A DNA stretch of 64,000 bases from Tyto alba (taxonomy: Eukaryota; Chordata; Aves; Strigiformes; Tytonidae), in contig NW_024881279.1 in NCBI RefSeq assembly GCF_018691265.1, positions 2,385,243 to 2,449,242 of the forward strand, written 5' to 3'. The notes beneath the pieces are model-generated. The model did no database searches. It was given only the letters and a program-made list of their open reading frames with translations, and was not told where the DNA came from. The position numbers and the translations under genes were made by a program. Of this stretch, positions 23,791-35,190 are shown piece by piece (the stretch's first letter is position 1; every line of letters begins with the position of its first letter).

Positions 23791-25039
23791 CCTGCTCAGT
23801 CTGGGCAGGAGCAAAGCCCAGAAAGCTGCCAACTCGCGTATTTTTTAGTCAGATTTTTTTAAGAGATAAGGTCTGTTCTGGTAAGGAAATAGGAAAGCTG
23901 ATTTCCATGCTTAATAAGCTTTTATTTTTGGATGTGCTGTGCAGGTGTTCGGAGGGAGCAGGGAGCCAGCGTCAGGGAGCTTGTGCCCAACTTCCTCGAG
24001 GTGCTGAAGGGATGCTGGGGCACAGACACTGTCCTGACCGGCACTTTTGTGGGGTCTTTGTGCTTGTAGGCATTATACTTAATTTTTACACCAGCTAATA
24101 GCAAAGGAAAAAAAGAAAATGGAGTAAAATTACACCCTTCTAGAGATTTGTTTCCTCTGACCACATAACTGCAGAATAATAGATATTTGAAACTCTGAAA
24201 CAAAATCAAAGTACTTCAATACTTTTCTCGTGTCTACTTTTCTTCACTGCCCTCTGTTGTGAATCAGAAGGCAACAAACGCCAACATAGTTTTTGTGCTG
24301 ACAGTCTATATTCTTTGTGCTCCAGCTTTCATTTCCATCTTTAGTATTCTTCAGTAACCCTACAAATACATTTTTCCTTCTTGACTTTACCAAACTTTTG
24401 TATTTCATCGGGAGGATCAAGGTAGAGATTACGTCAAATAAAGTAAGACTTTATCTTGCACAGAATAATATGAAAAACATATAAACATGTCCGATATCTT
24501 TTTGTTTCTCCATACCAATGATGAGTGATTATAGCTGCAACTCTTATTTCCCTGACAAGTAAAGAGGCTTTGGATTAAAAATTTGGCAAAACAAATATTT
24601 TTTTTTTCTGTAAATTTAAAGGTCCTCCATATTAATGTAAATTATTTTTGAAGTTCATATTCCAGTCGTGATTCCCGATTTAGTAATGCAATTAGTATAT
24701 AGTTACATTTAAAAATATGAACAAGCCACCCTCAGTCAGTGGTGCACTTGGGTACATGCTTAAATCCTGTTGGGTTTAATGGGATGTGAATATTTGGTTG
24801 AAGTCAGGTCTCTGTGTTAAATATAGAAAGTTAGATTAGCAGACACTAGGTTAGTGAAATACTCAGGTGAGTTGATGTTGCTAACACTGGAATTTTGCAC
24901 TTCACCCTGAGTTGTCAGTGTTAAACTTGTTAGTTTAACTTGATCTTTGTAGTTAATTTGTCTTTATTGCTCTTGATTGACGATTTCCTCGGTGCCTGCC
25001 CATTTATTTATTTTTAAATGGTATTAAATGTTTTCCAGA
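23791..25039. other. AT-rich unique DNA between two CpG islands
   Basis: A short GC patch at 23930-24060 includes an acceptor-like tgctgtgcag ending at about 23944. The remainder is AT-rich, without genes or recognised repeats. Confidence 0.45.
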
Positions 25040-25525
25040 TAACCCCAGCGACGATGCGTTCAAACAAGGGGAGAGGGGTGCGTGCTGTGCATGCAAAGCA
25101 AACTGCCGTGCCGGTGTCGCCGCGCGTTTCGGCCCGCCGGCATCCGGATGCCAGCAGCCAATTGCTGGGATAATGCTGTAATCCTCGCGGAGATACCGAG
25201 GCGGTTCCAGACAGTAATTAATCTAACGAATGTTGAGGGAAGCTAAAGGCAATCTGCCCGATCGGAGCGGATGGGTGTCTCAGCCGTCACCACGCTCCCC
25301 GGCGCGCTGTGCACACGCGGGTGTGCAGCCCTTTACACAGCACCCACGGGCAGGGCTTCTCGCCGTGCCCGGGTGATCATCCGGGTGCCAAACCGCTTTG
25401 GCTAAAGTGACGTCTCGGGTGAAACAGTGCAATTAGCTCAGACTTCACCTGCATGAGCAGCGCTGTGCGTGCGGGTGAAGCCGCCGCTGCGCCGCCGTGA
25501 CTCACCCCGTGGCATCGCAAGAGGC
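25040..25525. promoter_or_regulatory. CpG island with CCAAT, CRE-like and AP-1 words and several inverted repeats
   Basis: I count about 49 CpG in roughly 480 bp at high GC, an observed/expected ratio around or above 1, with AT-rich DNA upstream. Motifs: CCAAT at 25158-25162, TGACGTC at 25408-25414, and TGACTCA at 25498-25504. Inverted repeats: GGCATCCGGATGCC (25139-25152, perfect), CCAGCA/TGCTGG arms at 25151-25156 and 25163-25168 around the CCAAT word, and TGCACAC/GTGTGCA at 25310-25316 and 25321-25327. No downstream gene is recognised. It could be the promoter of an unannotated transcript or an orphan CpG island acting as an enhancer. Confidence 0.5.
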
Positions 25526-27080
25526 TGGTGCTTGTTCTTGCTGAATCTCCCTTCTGCCCCGCTCTCTCCGCAGCATTGCCTGCTCCCCTCTGCTCGTTTT
25601 CACACAAATGTGCAGTGTTCATACTTAAAAGAGGCTTTCCCCCTGCAACGGCACTTCCGCCCCTGTCCCCAGTGCACATCTGTCAGTGGTCCCCAGATCT
25701 TTCAGAAACACAAACAAAATCGTATTCTGCTGCAAGTAAAAAAGGCACTCCATCAACACACACTGGTTTATTCTTTGAACTTCCTTTTTATTTAGGATTG
25801 TATTTCTGGCAAGGGAAACTTGTCCACAGTTTTTGAAAAGGAGTCCAAAAGACCTGGGTGACAGAAGATTAAGGAAGTAAAGACCAGACAACAAATCATG
25901 ACAAAATTTTGGAAGAATATTCTCTGCTCTGCTGTTCGTGACACCATGGGGAGCCATAAAGGCCTGTGCTAATATTGGTTGTCACTGACTACTGGCAAAT
26001 AACCAGAACTGAAAATTAGGGTGAATCACAATTTGTGCTTTTAAAAGAAAAGAAAAAAAATATTCCTATTATACCCATCTACTGCTGCCCATTCATCCAA
26101 ATCTTCTTGAAGTCCACTATTAACCAGTCTCACTCTCTGGGGTAATTGCTTTCCCTAAAAGCACCCTCTTATGTGGAAGCACTGTTGAAACAAGGACAAG
26201 TTTTGGGTCCATCAACCTTGACAATGTCCTCTGACATTATTAACTGAATTCATCAGCTATTAATGACTGCAAGATATATAGGATATCCTCTGGTTAGCAC
26301 TTGGAAAGACTTTCAATTCACTTCTAGCTCTATTTATTCATTTAGAATACATGGAGTTATTAAAGGCCATGACTTCATTTCCAAAGTATCAGGTGAAAAT
26401 ACTTTTCAATTTAACAAATAGAGGACACTGCTTGCAATAAAATTAAATACCGTCTTCAACAGTTTCTTTGATTTTAAAAGACATTTTCTAAAAGTTTTAC
26501 TTTCGTTAACAAAATCCAGGTGGGGACTGGAGAAATGAACGATGGTGCACAGTGCTCAGAGGAGAGTTGTTGACTCCAATAATGAATTTGGGGACTTTGG
26601 GTTTTCAGAGAACAGCAACAAGATTTCTTGTCCTCCTCGGCACTGAATGACATGGAAAACATGAAATATAATAACTACCAGGTGCAGAGAGGTTTTACAA
26701 TAAAGCTTGCACTTTCAATTTATGATCTGAGCTTTACCTACAAAATACCAGTGAGTCAGTCCCGACTGAAGAAAAAATTTTTTCTGTTCTTATGTTCCTT
26801 AAGGAGTACCTACACTAGATGCCTTTTATCTGTCTATGTTATTGTCCAAGTGCTTTTGATAGGGACATTGCAATACAAATTATAGCTGGTGCTCTATTCA
26901 AATTTTATCCATTTATTTTCCCCCCATCAGGAAATCTGAAAAGCCATCTGCACCACTGATGTCTGCCAGAAGGTCAGGGTTCACCTTTTCACGTCCTGTA
27001 AATGTTTGAGCTCTCAGAAACCTGTGCTGTGATTGTGATATAGAGCCCTAAATCTAGAAAACGAAGCAAGCTTGTCCCCA
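25526..27080. other. Unique noncoding DNA
   Basis: AT-rich beyond about 25700. Overlapping frames of 100-110 codons at 25377-25957 lie on both strands next to the CpG island and have no recognisable domains. No repeat family is seen. Confidence 0.45.
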
Positions 27081-29340
27081 TCGAAGATGTCCACCCCTTC
27101 ACCTTCAGCAGGACAAGTGCTTTCTGGCTGGATTTGGTTGGGAGGGCAGGCAGCAGGCAGCTGTTGGCAGGCCTTCTCCTGGAGCTTCCTCAAGGAAGAC
27201 GGAGGAATAACAGAGGGGTTTATCTGCTGACCTTCCCAGGAGAGAGGCTGGCAGGCTCAACCCAGGTGAGGACAAGTTTCACAGCTAGAAACAGAGGTGA
27301 CTGTGTCTAGGAGGAGATGGAAAGGACCAGAGAGGGGTCCTGGGAGGACTGAACTTACGATATTTGGGGATTTTTCAAGATCCTTATAGAATGAGAGAAG
27401 CCATGTCTTTAGGGTTAATCAGACATGTCAGGTAGAATTGGTGTTGTTCCCACTTTATGTGGTGAAAAGTGTACGACTGAGGATCGAAAATGTTTCAGTG
27501 TCACGGCTGAATGACAGACCCATGCTGGGAAGAAACAGCCTTCCAAAATCCCCGCATGTTTGCATTACTCACCATTTCCTAACTGGGTAACTTAGATAAA
27601 CATCTCTATTAATTTCCAATAGCATAGACTTCAAGACTCCCCCTTTGCTGGCTATGAAATTTAAAAATGTTCAGTGAATGGTTTTGCTCAGGTTGTTCAA
27701 AGAAAATTCAGGCGCCCACAAGGGGAATGTGGAAGAGCTCTGATTTAACTTAAATTTCTCCACTGCTCAGACGGTGTTATAGTGCAGTGCAATTTAGATT
27801 ACCAGATCCACAATCCATAGGTGAGCTTCTTCTATGACCACTGAAATTTGCCTGCTTCATTTGATAGCTGCAAAACAAATGTCTCTACTTGTATGAAAAA
27901 TTGCTTTGAGAATGGCCGGACATATGAGCAAAGCCAGATGTTGTATGTTGTATTAGACTGGAATAAAAAGGTGCTTTTAACAGAAAATATGTATGCACAA
28001 GATGAGCGTAATGCTTAGATAATATAAAGTCCCCTTTGTGATCTTTTATCTAACAGTCTGGGGCTTTGTACACCTTCATTTTGTTAGAGCTGTGTATTTA
28101 GTTCTCCAAACACTGTAATAAAGAAATCAAGCTGCAAACAGTCAGATCTTTTTTCTGTAGTTCACTCTTGTTGCTCCCCTTGAGGAAGCCTTACAGTTGT
28201 AGGAGCAATGAATTAATTTGTGAAGATGGCTGTGATCTTAAAATATGTCTAGGCATCACGAACATGATGATAGCAAATAAAATGTATTATTTCCTCCAAG
28301 ATCTGGTCTAAAGATGTTATAAATGCTGTAAGATGATGCAAATAAGAATTAATTAGAAGTACTGGTCAGAGCTTGTTCTGTGGCTTAGAGCAGGATCCGT
28401 ACAATTACAGAAATTTGAACTATATCACAATATTGGCTTTACCTTGTTTGTTTGTAATGTATGTGGCTTGGCCAAACGACCCTGCTTATTTTCCCTTGAT
28501 ATGTTTCTCTAACTACTGGAGCTGGGTTGTGGAGGTAGAGATTGCAAACCTCTTTCTTACTGTTATGGCTTGCAAACAGAAAGGGTCTAGTGAGCCCCGG
28601 CTTACCCTCGTAATTTAGAATGGAAATTGTAGCTTCCAGCTGATTACTGGAGAATAACAAGATAATGAGAAGCAAAACAGAAGGGAAGAAGTCAAATTTG
28701 TGTGTCGGTACCTCCATATGGCAGTGCTGCAGGAGGACCGCCACCAAAGTCATCGTTCACTGTGGTTTAGAATTTATAATGCCTGAATTCTAGAATGTTT
28801 TAATTTTCTTAGGAGGTGGCAAAGTGACTTATAAAGGTAGGGATCGTGTTTTTGATGGGAGCAGCTGGGGTGCAGTGCAGCGAAATGCTGTGCCTGAAGT
28901 TGCTCTACAAATCCATCACAGAGCCTGGAATAAATTCCATAGCATTTGAAGTGTTGCAATAACCATTTCTTTGCAGAGATCCCCAAGGGATCTTGGCAAG
29001 TCTGATGCAGGCGGCTGAACCTGCTTGTGCCGTGGCACTGCGGTCGCGGACCAGCCGCTCGGAGCTGCTGGCAAACCAGCCGTGAGCAGAAGGTGCACCA
29101 GACCCCTATGCTTGGGATGTCCATTTTGGCTGACAGAACGTTGCAGAAATGACTTTTTGCTCAAATAGGCGCCTAAGGCAGATTCACTTTTCACTTGCAA
29201 TGGGAGAATGGTGAAGGAACAAAACAACGGGATCATCAACGTTCTCTTCCCTAACTCCTCCCTTCAGGGAGTGCTGCGGGCGGTGCTGCCGCGGCCCCGC
29301 GTGGGGATGTGCCCCCTCCTCAGGGATGTGGCCTTTGGGC
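27081..29340. other. Unique noncoding DNA with purine-rich patch
   Basis: A purine-rich, moderately GC stretch at 27100-27350 has a donor-like CCAG|GTGAGG near 27265. The remainder is AT-rich. Frames at 28373-28618 (81 codons), 28439-28753 (104, minus) and 28774-29239 (116 and 107, minus) look fortuitous. Confidence 0.45.
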
Positions 29341-31039
29341 CTTTTTAAAAAGAGCAATTAAATTAACCCCATTTTTGAATTGCAGACTTTAGTTTCTCTA
29401 GGCTACTTCAAAAACATCTGAAGATAATATTACTGGATTTTTCTCCTACTGCAGTCTGGCCAGTGGGGTGATATAAATGCTTTGTATTCCCTGTGGTACA
29501 GGTATCCAAATCAACAGCGTTTCATTGGTCAAAGTTGCTAAAAAATGAACAAAAGCCTTGAAAAGTTGTCCTGCTAATGACGTCTTACCAGCTGCTGACA
29601 AAAACAAGCTTCCCCTATTAGGAAAAGATGATTTAAAATCCAGTAATATCCAGTGGTGTTTACCAGGAAATAAAAATGTTGGCTCTTTGCTGTAAGTGAA
29701 AAGAGAGAAGGTATGAATATGTGCAATATTTTTTTTAGTAATTTTTAATGAAGAATTTAAAATGATATCATTATTTTTGCATTTCAAACTATCTGGGAAG
29801 TGGCAGAGCAGGCAGTAACAAGTAATACAAAACCAATTGAAAAGAAAATCTGGGATAATTGTTTGCTGCCTCGGAGGAAAAGGTAGGGGCTTCTTTTACA
29901 AGACAGAGTTTAGTGTAAACTTACCATTTTGAGATATTTTGGTTTCTGTGAGGCTTTGAGGAGTAATTATTGCAAATGCAGTCAAGGCACTAATCCATCC
30001 AATGATCAGAGGTCAAAATGCTTCATCAGATTAAGGGATTGTAAAATTTCTAGAGAACTGGTTAAGGTCATTTCAAAATTTGAGTGGTTAGATTTTACTT
30101 TATTTGTTTCTAAAATGAAACAAATAAGTGATTATACTTCTGCAGCAGCCCAACATTTTGACCCACAGACTGTAGAATTGAACAAAATCCACTTTGAAGT
30201 ATTTACGCTGTCGTGCAAAGCAAGTAGTTCTTCAGGGCCTAGAAGGCAGAGAGCCATTTTATACTTGTTACAAATCTGGAAATTTATGTTGGAGATTACA
30301 GCGGAGGAGCAGCCAAGTAGAGGAAGGGCTGACTGAAACGAACCGCTGCTGGAGCCGGCTCTTGGGCCGAAGCAAACCGCGCTCGGGCTCGGCTCTGCAC
30401 GGCATTTTCCGTAACAGAAGACTCTGTATGAGGCAGGATCAGATAAACCCGAGCACAGAGTGCGGTGAGAGGTGGAGAATCCTCAGGTCTTGGAATAGCT
30501 GACTTCTCTTTATTTAGGGATGACATTTTAATTCCTACTTTCAAATACAGCCAGGAATACACGTAGTCACTAATTAAAGTAAATAGATGCATGAACGATG
30601 TGTTGAAAAATGTCTGTGTGTTTGCCAAGGGGATGTGTGAGATTATGGCGGGTGCATGAATGCACTTTGCTGGGAATTTCCCAGTCAGTTGTGATTTTTA
30701 GCATGCTTTCCCATTAACTGACCGGTTTGTGCAGGATGGGAAGGAAATATCCAAAGAACTGTGTGAGAAAATCCCGACAGCAGTGCTAAGCTCTGTGCTC
30801 CGTGTGTCCTTACTGAACACAGTGTTTGCAAGCACAGGCGTTTTTCTCATTGAAAAACGCACTTTAAAAATATTTAGATGCCTTTAGGAATTACAGTAGG
30901 AATTAACCATAAGTGATGTGAACAGTGCCTTTGTCACTTCGGGGAGTCAGTCGGAGATGACACCATCTGTGTTACGCAGCCTGCATCCCCCAGCGACACG
31001 GTGCTCTTTACTAATAAGGCGCAGGTCATTAGTGTGAAG
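29341..31039. other. Unique noncoding DNA
   Basis: AT-rich to 30300, then a small CpG cluster at about 30335-30415, then mixed sequence. A 135-codon frame (29929-30336) is unsupported: no known domain, and in-frame base use like its noncoding surroundings. Confidence 0.45.
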
Positions 31040-31340
31040 AGTTGAGCTCATCACTGGAAGGAGTCCAGAGACACCCGGCTCAGAAACTGCCGGGGGTGAG
31101 ACACCTCCGCGCCGAGGGCTCCGGGACGGCCGAGGACTGGACCGGCGCGTCTGCCGGTGGCAGGTGCTCCTTGCATCTTCACCTTTGCAAACTTCTCACA
31201 GCATCTCCCAGGGATCTTTGCAAATTGGTCGGCTTTGCCTGAACAAGTGAAAAAACTCCCCCGAGCACGAGCGTGAACCTCCAGGAGCGGGAGAGAGCCG
31301 GCTGGCGCGGAGAGCTGAACCCGATTAAATCATCTCTGCA
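31040..31340. other. CpG-rich cluster
   Basis: About 300 bp with many CpG, densest at 31070-31160, flanked by CpG-poor DNA. No TATA box or first-exon donor is obvious. It may be a short CpG island of unknown role. Confidence 0.4.
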
Positions 31341-32289
31341 GAGTTCGCCCCGCGGTCAGGAGGACAATGACTTATTACTGGTACTTCAGCGGTGCCTGGA
31401 GTCGCTGAGCCGGGCTCTATCCCACCAAACACGCTAAAAACCCGGTGCAAAATCCTGATTAACATCTCAAAGCCTTGCTGGGAGACTTGTAGCAAACCCC
31501 CGGGGGAGTGGTGGGTAACGGGCTCAGCGGCCCCAGAGGAGACCACGTAGTCACCCAGCTATCTTCAGTTCCCGTGTGCATCCTAATTCAATGATCATTT
31601 TATTCTTTAATGATTTCCATTCATCTGATGTGCACACGAAAGCAGGGACAGCTATCAAACTGCAAATATTTTTGCATGATACCCATGGTAGGGAATCAGT
31701 CATTGTCTGTGCAGCAAAGCCACTCTCGCGCACTCAGAGAGAGAAGTAATATATAAGCAGGAGAAGCCAGGCAAAGTTTTAGCTTGAAATCATAGGAAAC
31801 TCAGCATTAACCTGCCTTAAACTGTGTCAGAGTGGGAGTCTGAATCTATAACATCCTTGTAAGTACTACTTAGCGTTTAAATTTAGGATTTTCTCTGTGG
31901 GCGATGCTAAAGACGACAAGTGTCTGCAAAACTGGTGGTATCACACCGAATATGACCTTTTGGCAAGCCTTGCATTAACAGCCTGCTGTCAAGCTCTCCT
32001 CGCTTCTTGCTCCAAACCTCATGAAAACAAAGCGGCTCTTCACGCTCCGGAGGTGCGAGGCATTGCACAGGCTGCAGGGCAGACCTGCTCAGCGCTCCCG
32101 AGCGCCGGCTTGGCGCGGGGACGTTTCACGTCGAAGAGGGACTGCTGAGAAACAACTGGAATGTATAAAACCGTCATTGCTGAGTGCTGTGGATTTTGTA
32201 CGCTCCATGTTTCATCGTCTTTGTTGTGTAATACGTAAGTCAAAGCACACAAGGCAAACCCGTTAGCTACTCTGAGCTGCATCAGCCTG
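31341..32289. other. Mixed unique DNA with a second small CpG cluster
   Basis: CpG are clustered at about 32040-32140, with overlapping frames of about 80 codons on both strands. No exon, repeat or RNA gene is recognised. Confidence 0.4.
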
Positions 32290-32699
32290 CGTGTGCAGGT
32301 TTCCTATGACTTTTCATAATTTTGACCAGCACCACGTGACTGCGCCAGAAAACCCGCGCTGTAGGATGTGGTTTCATTCTGAGGTAACGTAAATAATTTG
32401 CAAAGCAATATTTTGTTGAGCTACCTGGTTTTACTAGAGAAGCAGAATTTATTTTAGTTATCTCAGACTTTGATTTCATTTGGTTCTGATTCTGATTATC
32501 TAATTATGCTGTTTAACTGTGATCTAAGTATCTGAGAAGAAGAATAGCAAAAATTTGAATTAGCTTACTGCAGTATATAACTACTGCTCTTCTAAACTGG
32601 TGGGTAATTGACCGTGCATTGCCTAATATGATTTGTTTGGTAGTTAATTACTTCACTCATTGGATAAGCAAATGCTTGTAAGCAATTATGTCCCAGTTC
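32290..32699. promoter_or_regulatory. AT-rich block starting with a CACGTGAC E-box
   Basis: A USF-type E-box, CACGTGAC, lies at 32333-32340. It is followed by AT-rich DNA with TAATTA/TTAATTA words (near 32500 and 32645) and no CpG from about 32400. The texture resembles a conserved noncoding element; enhancer function is inferred. Confidence 0.25.
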
Positions 32700-33010
32700 C
32701 TTGGGGAAAGGACGCACACGTGAACGTGCCCACCTTATTTTACCACGTGCCTTAGCGAGTTTGAAATGCGCACCCGAGCACCCAGCCGTGGTGCCCGTGG
32801 CACCGCAGAAGGGGCGAGCACCCGGCCGGTGGGTGCCGGTGGGACGGGAGAGCCGTGGCTCCCGGCCACGGGTGACGGCACTGCAGCACCCAGCAATGCC
32901 TGACGGGGAGCTATGGCCACGGTGTGCTGCAGCGGAGCAAAGCGACGGCGCTGACAGAGGTGCTGCGGAGTCCTTCCCTTCACCTGCTCCGCCGGGCTCT
33001 GATGTGGGAT
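32700..33010. promoter_or_regulatory. Short CpG island with two CACGTG E-boxes
   Basis: I count about 30 CpG in roughly 300 bp of GC-rich DNA, close to expectation and far above the flanks. Two canonical CACGTG boxes lie at 32717-32722 and 32744-32749, a third is 0.4 kb upstream. Overlapping frames of 103 (plus) and 104 (minus) codons reflect composition. No transcript is recognised. Confidence 0.4.
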
Positions 33011-33878
33011 AAGTGTAATCTGGGAAAGCTCACACATCTGTGCTACCACTAATGGTCCTCCTCTGGCCTAAAATAAATCCTCAGGTTTCAAGGTGCTGTC
33101 TGCCAGTCCTCTTCATGCTCTCCCAGGGGCTCGGGTAGGACCTCACCGGGGTGCACGCCTTCTCCCACCACCACGCAGAGTGTCCCAGATCTGAGGTCAT
33201 GGGGGGAAATAAAACCTTTCTGGGGAGAAACTGTTACCGTGGCTCAGTGCCTGTCCAGAGGGACACCGGGGCTCGTCTTCCAGGGCAACTGCACGGAAAT
33301 GTCCCGATGCCCAGCCTGGGAAGCTTCAGTGCCCGTTTTTCATCTGCCACCTGAAAATTTGGCTTCTTAAAATGTTTTCAAGTGAATGCCAATAACTTCT
33401 GAGGACTTGAGCCTGGAAGGACGTGACTCGCTGGTCTGGTAATGCTGGCATGCTCTTACAACAGCACCACATACTTTTTAAACTTAACTTCTGCCCTCTT
33501 CATGACCTTCTGTCTTTAATAGCTCTGCTGTCATTGATTTTCAGTCTCGTTATTGGTTTATTTTTGTATTGCACAAGTGCTCAATGAAAACAGACAGCCC
33601 AAGAGAAAAATACAGCGTGCGTTGGTCAGCCCTTTATCTGTGAGCATTAGTGAAGGGTCCATCATGATCCTTTAAAAACAAGCAGAAGGAAGAGTCACAC
33701 AGACAGAAAATCAGCAGTGTAGCAAGTTGTTCTATTTTGTCATACAGCATAAGGCAAAGACAGGGGAAAGGCGACTGTAAGATGTGATGTTGCTGTGTCT
33801 CTGCTCTCTTAGCAGTTTTCCTCTGTAACTTTCTCCTCACAAGCTCTGCTGGGGGATTTGGAGGGGGCACCTCAAAAT
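33011..33878. other. Unique noncoding DNA
   Basis: Moderately GC to about 33360, then AT-rich. Nothing recognisable is seen. Confidence 0.5.
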
Positions 33879-33911
33879 AAAAACAAAACAAAACAAAACA
33901 AAACAAAACAA
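33879..33911. repeat. (CAAAA)n microsatellite
   Basis: Six or so tandem units of the pentanucleotide CAAAA run through this interval, followed by an A/C-rich tail to about 33930. Confidence 0.9.
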
Positions 33912-33929
33912 CCCAACAAACAAATAAAA

Positions 33930-35190
33930 ATTGTGAAGCCTGAGAAATGTTATGCTTTGCTAAAATGAAATCAGCAACTATTGAAAGAACTCGATGTTTC
34001 TGGAGAGCTGCTTATCCAACAGCAGTGGCGGGGATGGAATCCCAGTGTCGGTGCTGGCGTGGGGCTCTGCTGCGCTCTTGCTGGGCCGGGTGTGGGTAGC
34101 CCAGGCTGGGTTGGGGTAGCCCAGGCTGGGTTGGGGTAGCCCACCCTGGGCACCGTGGCTGCGAGCTGCCCAGACAAGCGCCTCTGGGATGGGTTGCCAA
34201 GATTCCAAGGCAGAAGCTTGCAACGTTTGTATAAAGAGGGCTACTGAAAAAAAACTTTCTGCTCTATATAGCTTTCCAAAGAGAACTGTGTTAACACAAC
34301 ACTTACTGAGAGCAAGGATAGGGGGTCACCTACAGCAGTGAAGAAACTTTATAGCGTGTATTCAAACAAATGTTCATGACTGTCTCATACTCGGTGGTTT
34401 TCATCCAGAGCCAATATCAACAACAGAGAATTGCACTGGTTTTCTGTCTCATAAATTGCTGCTCTGGAATATGTATGGGCTTTGCAAGTCAATAGATCTG
34501 AATAATTGATTTGAATGGAGGTCACTGTTTGCATGCCTTTTAAAATTTTAAATATGAAAAATGAAAAGCTGCTGACTTTTGGAATAATTGGCTCAACAAA
34601 TTTTTGCTGGGCAAGTGGACTATGTGGCTGTTCATTTCACTACTGATGTGTGAGTTCGCAGGAGTCAAACTGACTTTTAAATCCATTGGGAGATGCATAC
34701 AAACTTGCTGGGAGAAAAAGTTTACTCCTCTTCCTCCTTTCCATTTAACCTTCTTTTTCACTTTAGTTTGATTTTATTGAGCTTCCTGCTTCCTTTTTCA
34801 TTTCAATATCCCACGAAAGGTGTCATGCATGTACACTTATTTTGCTGAAGAATACATATTTATAGATGTATAAATTTTGTATTTTAGAATGTGAAGTAAA
34901 AGGATGTGTATTTTGCTGAACTCTTCACTGAAGTGACGTTTTCTCCAAACTAGCTGCATGGCTTGTGAACTTCAGCACGTTTGCCAATTGCCTCAGTAAA
35001 ACCGATCCCTGGAAGATGCTCAGTCAAGTGTTCTGGGAAAGGAGCTGGACACAGAAACCTCGTCTGCCGGGCAGAGCCTGCCTGTCCCTCGCTTCTCGGG
35101 GAAGGACCGAAGCCAAGGCCGGTGCATCTGGGTAACGCACCCACCAGCACCCCACCATGTCCTGGGGACCGGAGCGGCGAAGCAATAAAG
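33930..35190. other. Unique noncoding DNA around the minisatellite
   Basis: GC-moderate to 34210, AT-rich 34210-34960, then a GC-richer segment at 35000-35190 that ends in a good donor sequence (AAAG|GTGAGT, gt at 35192). No matching acceptor with a clear pyrimidine tract or open frame was found, so no exon is called. Confidence 0.4.
34094..34143. repeat. 20-bp minisatellite, two full copies plus partial ends
   Basis: The unit ccaggctgggttggggtagc occurs exactly at 34101-34120 and 34121-34140, flanked by partial units (gggtagc before, cca after). Perfect identity implies recent duplication. The repeat creates the Gly/Pro-rich frames seen on the minus strand here. Confidence 0.9.
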
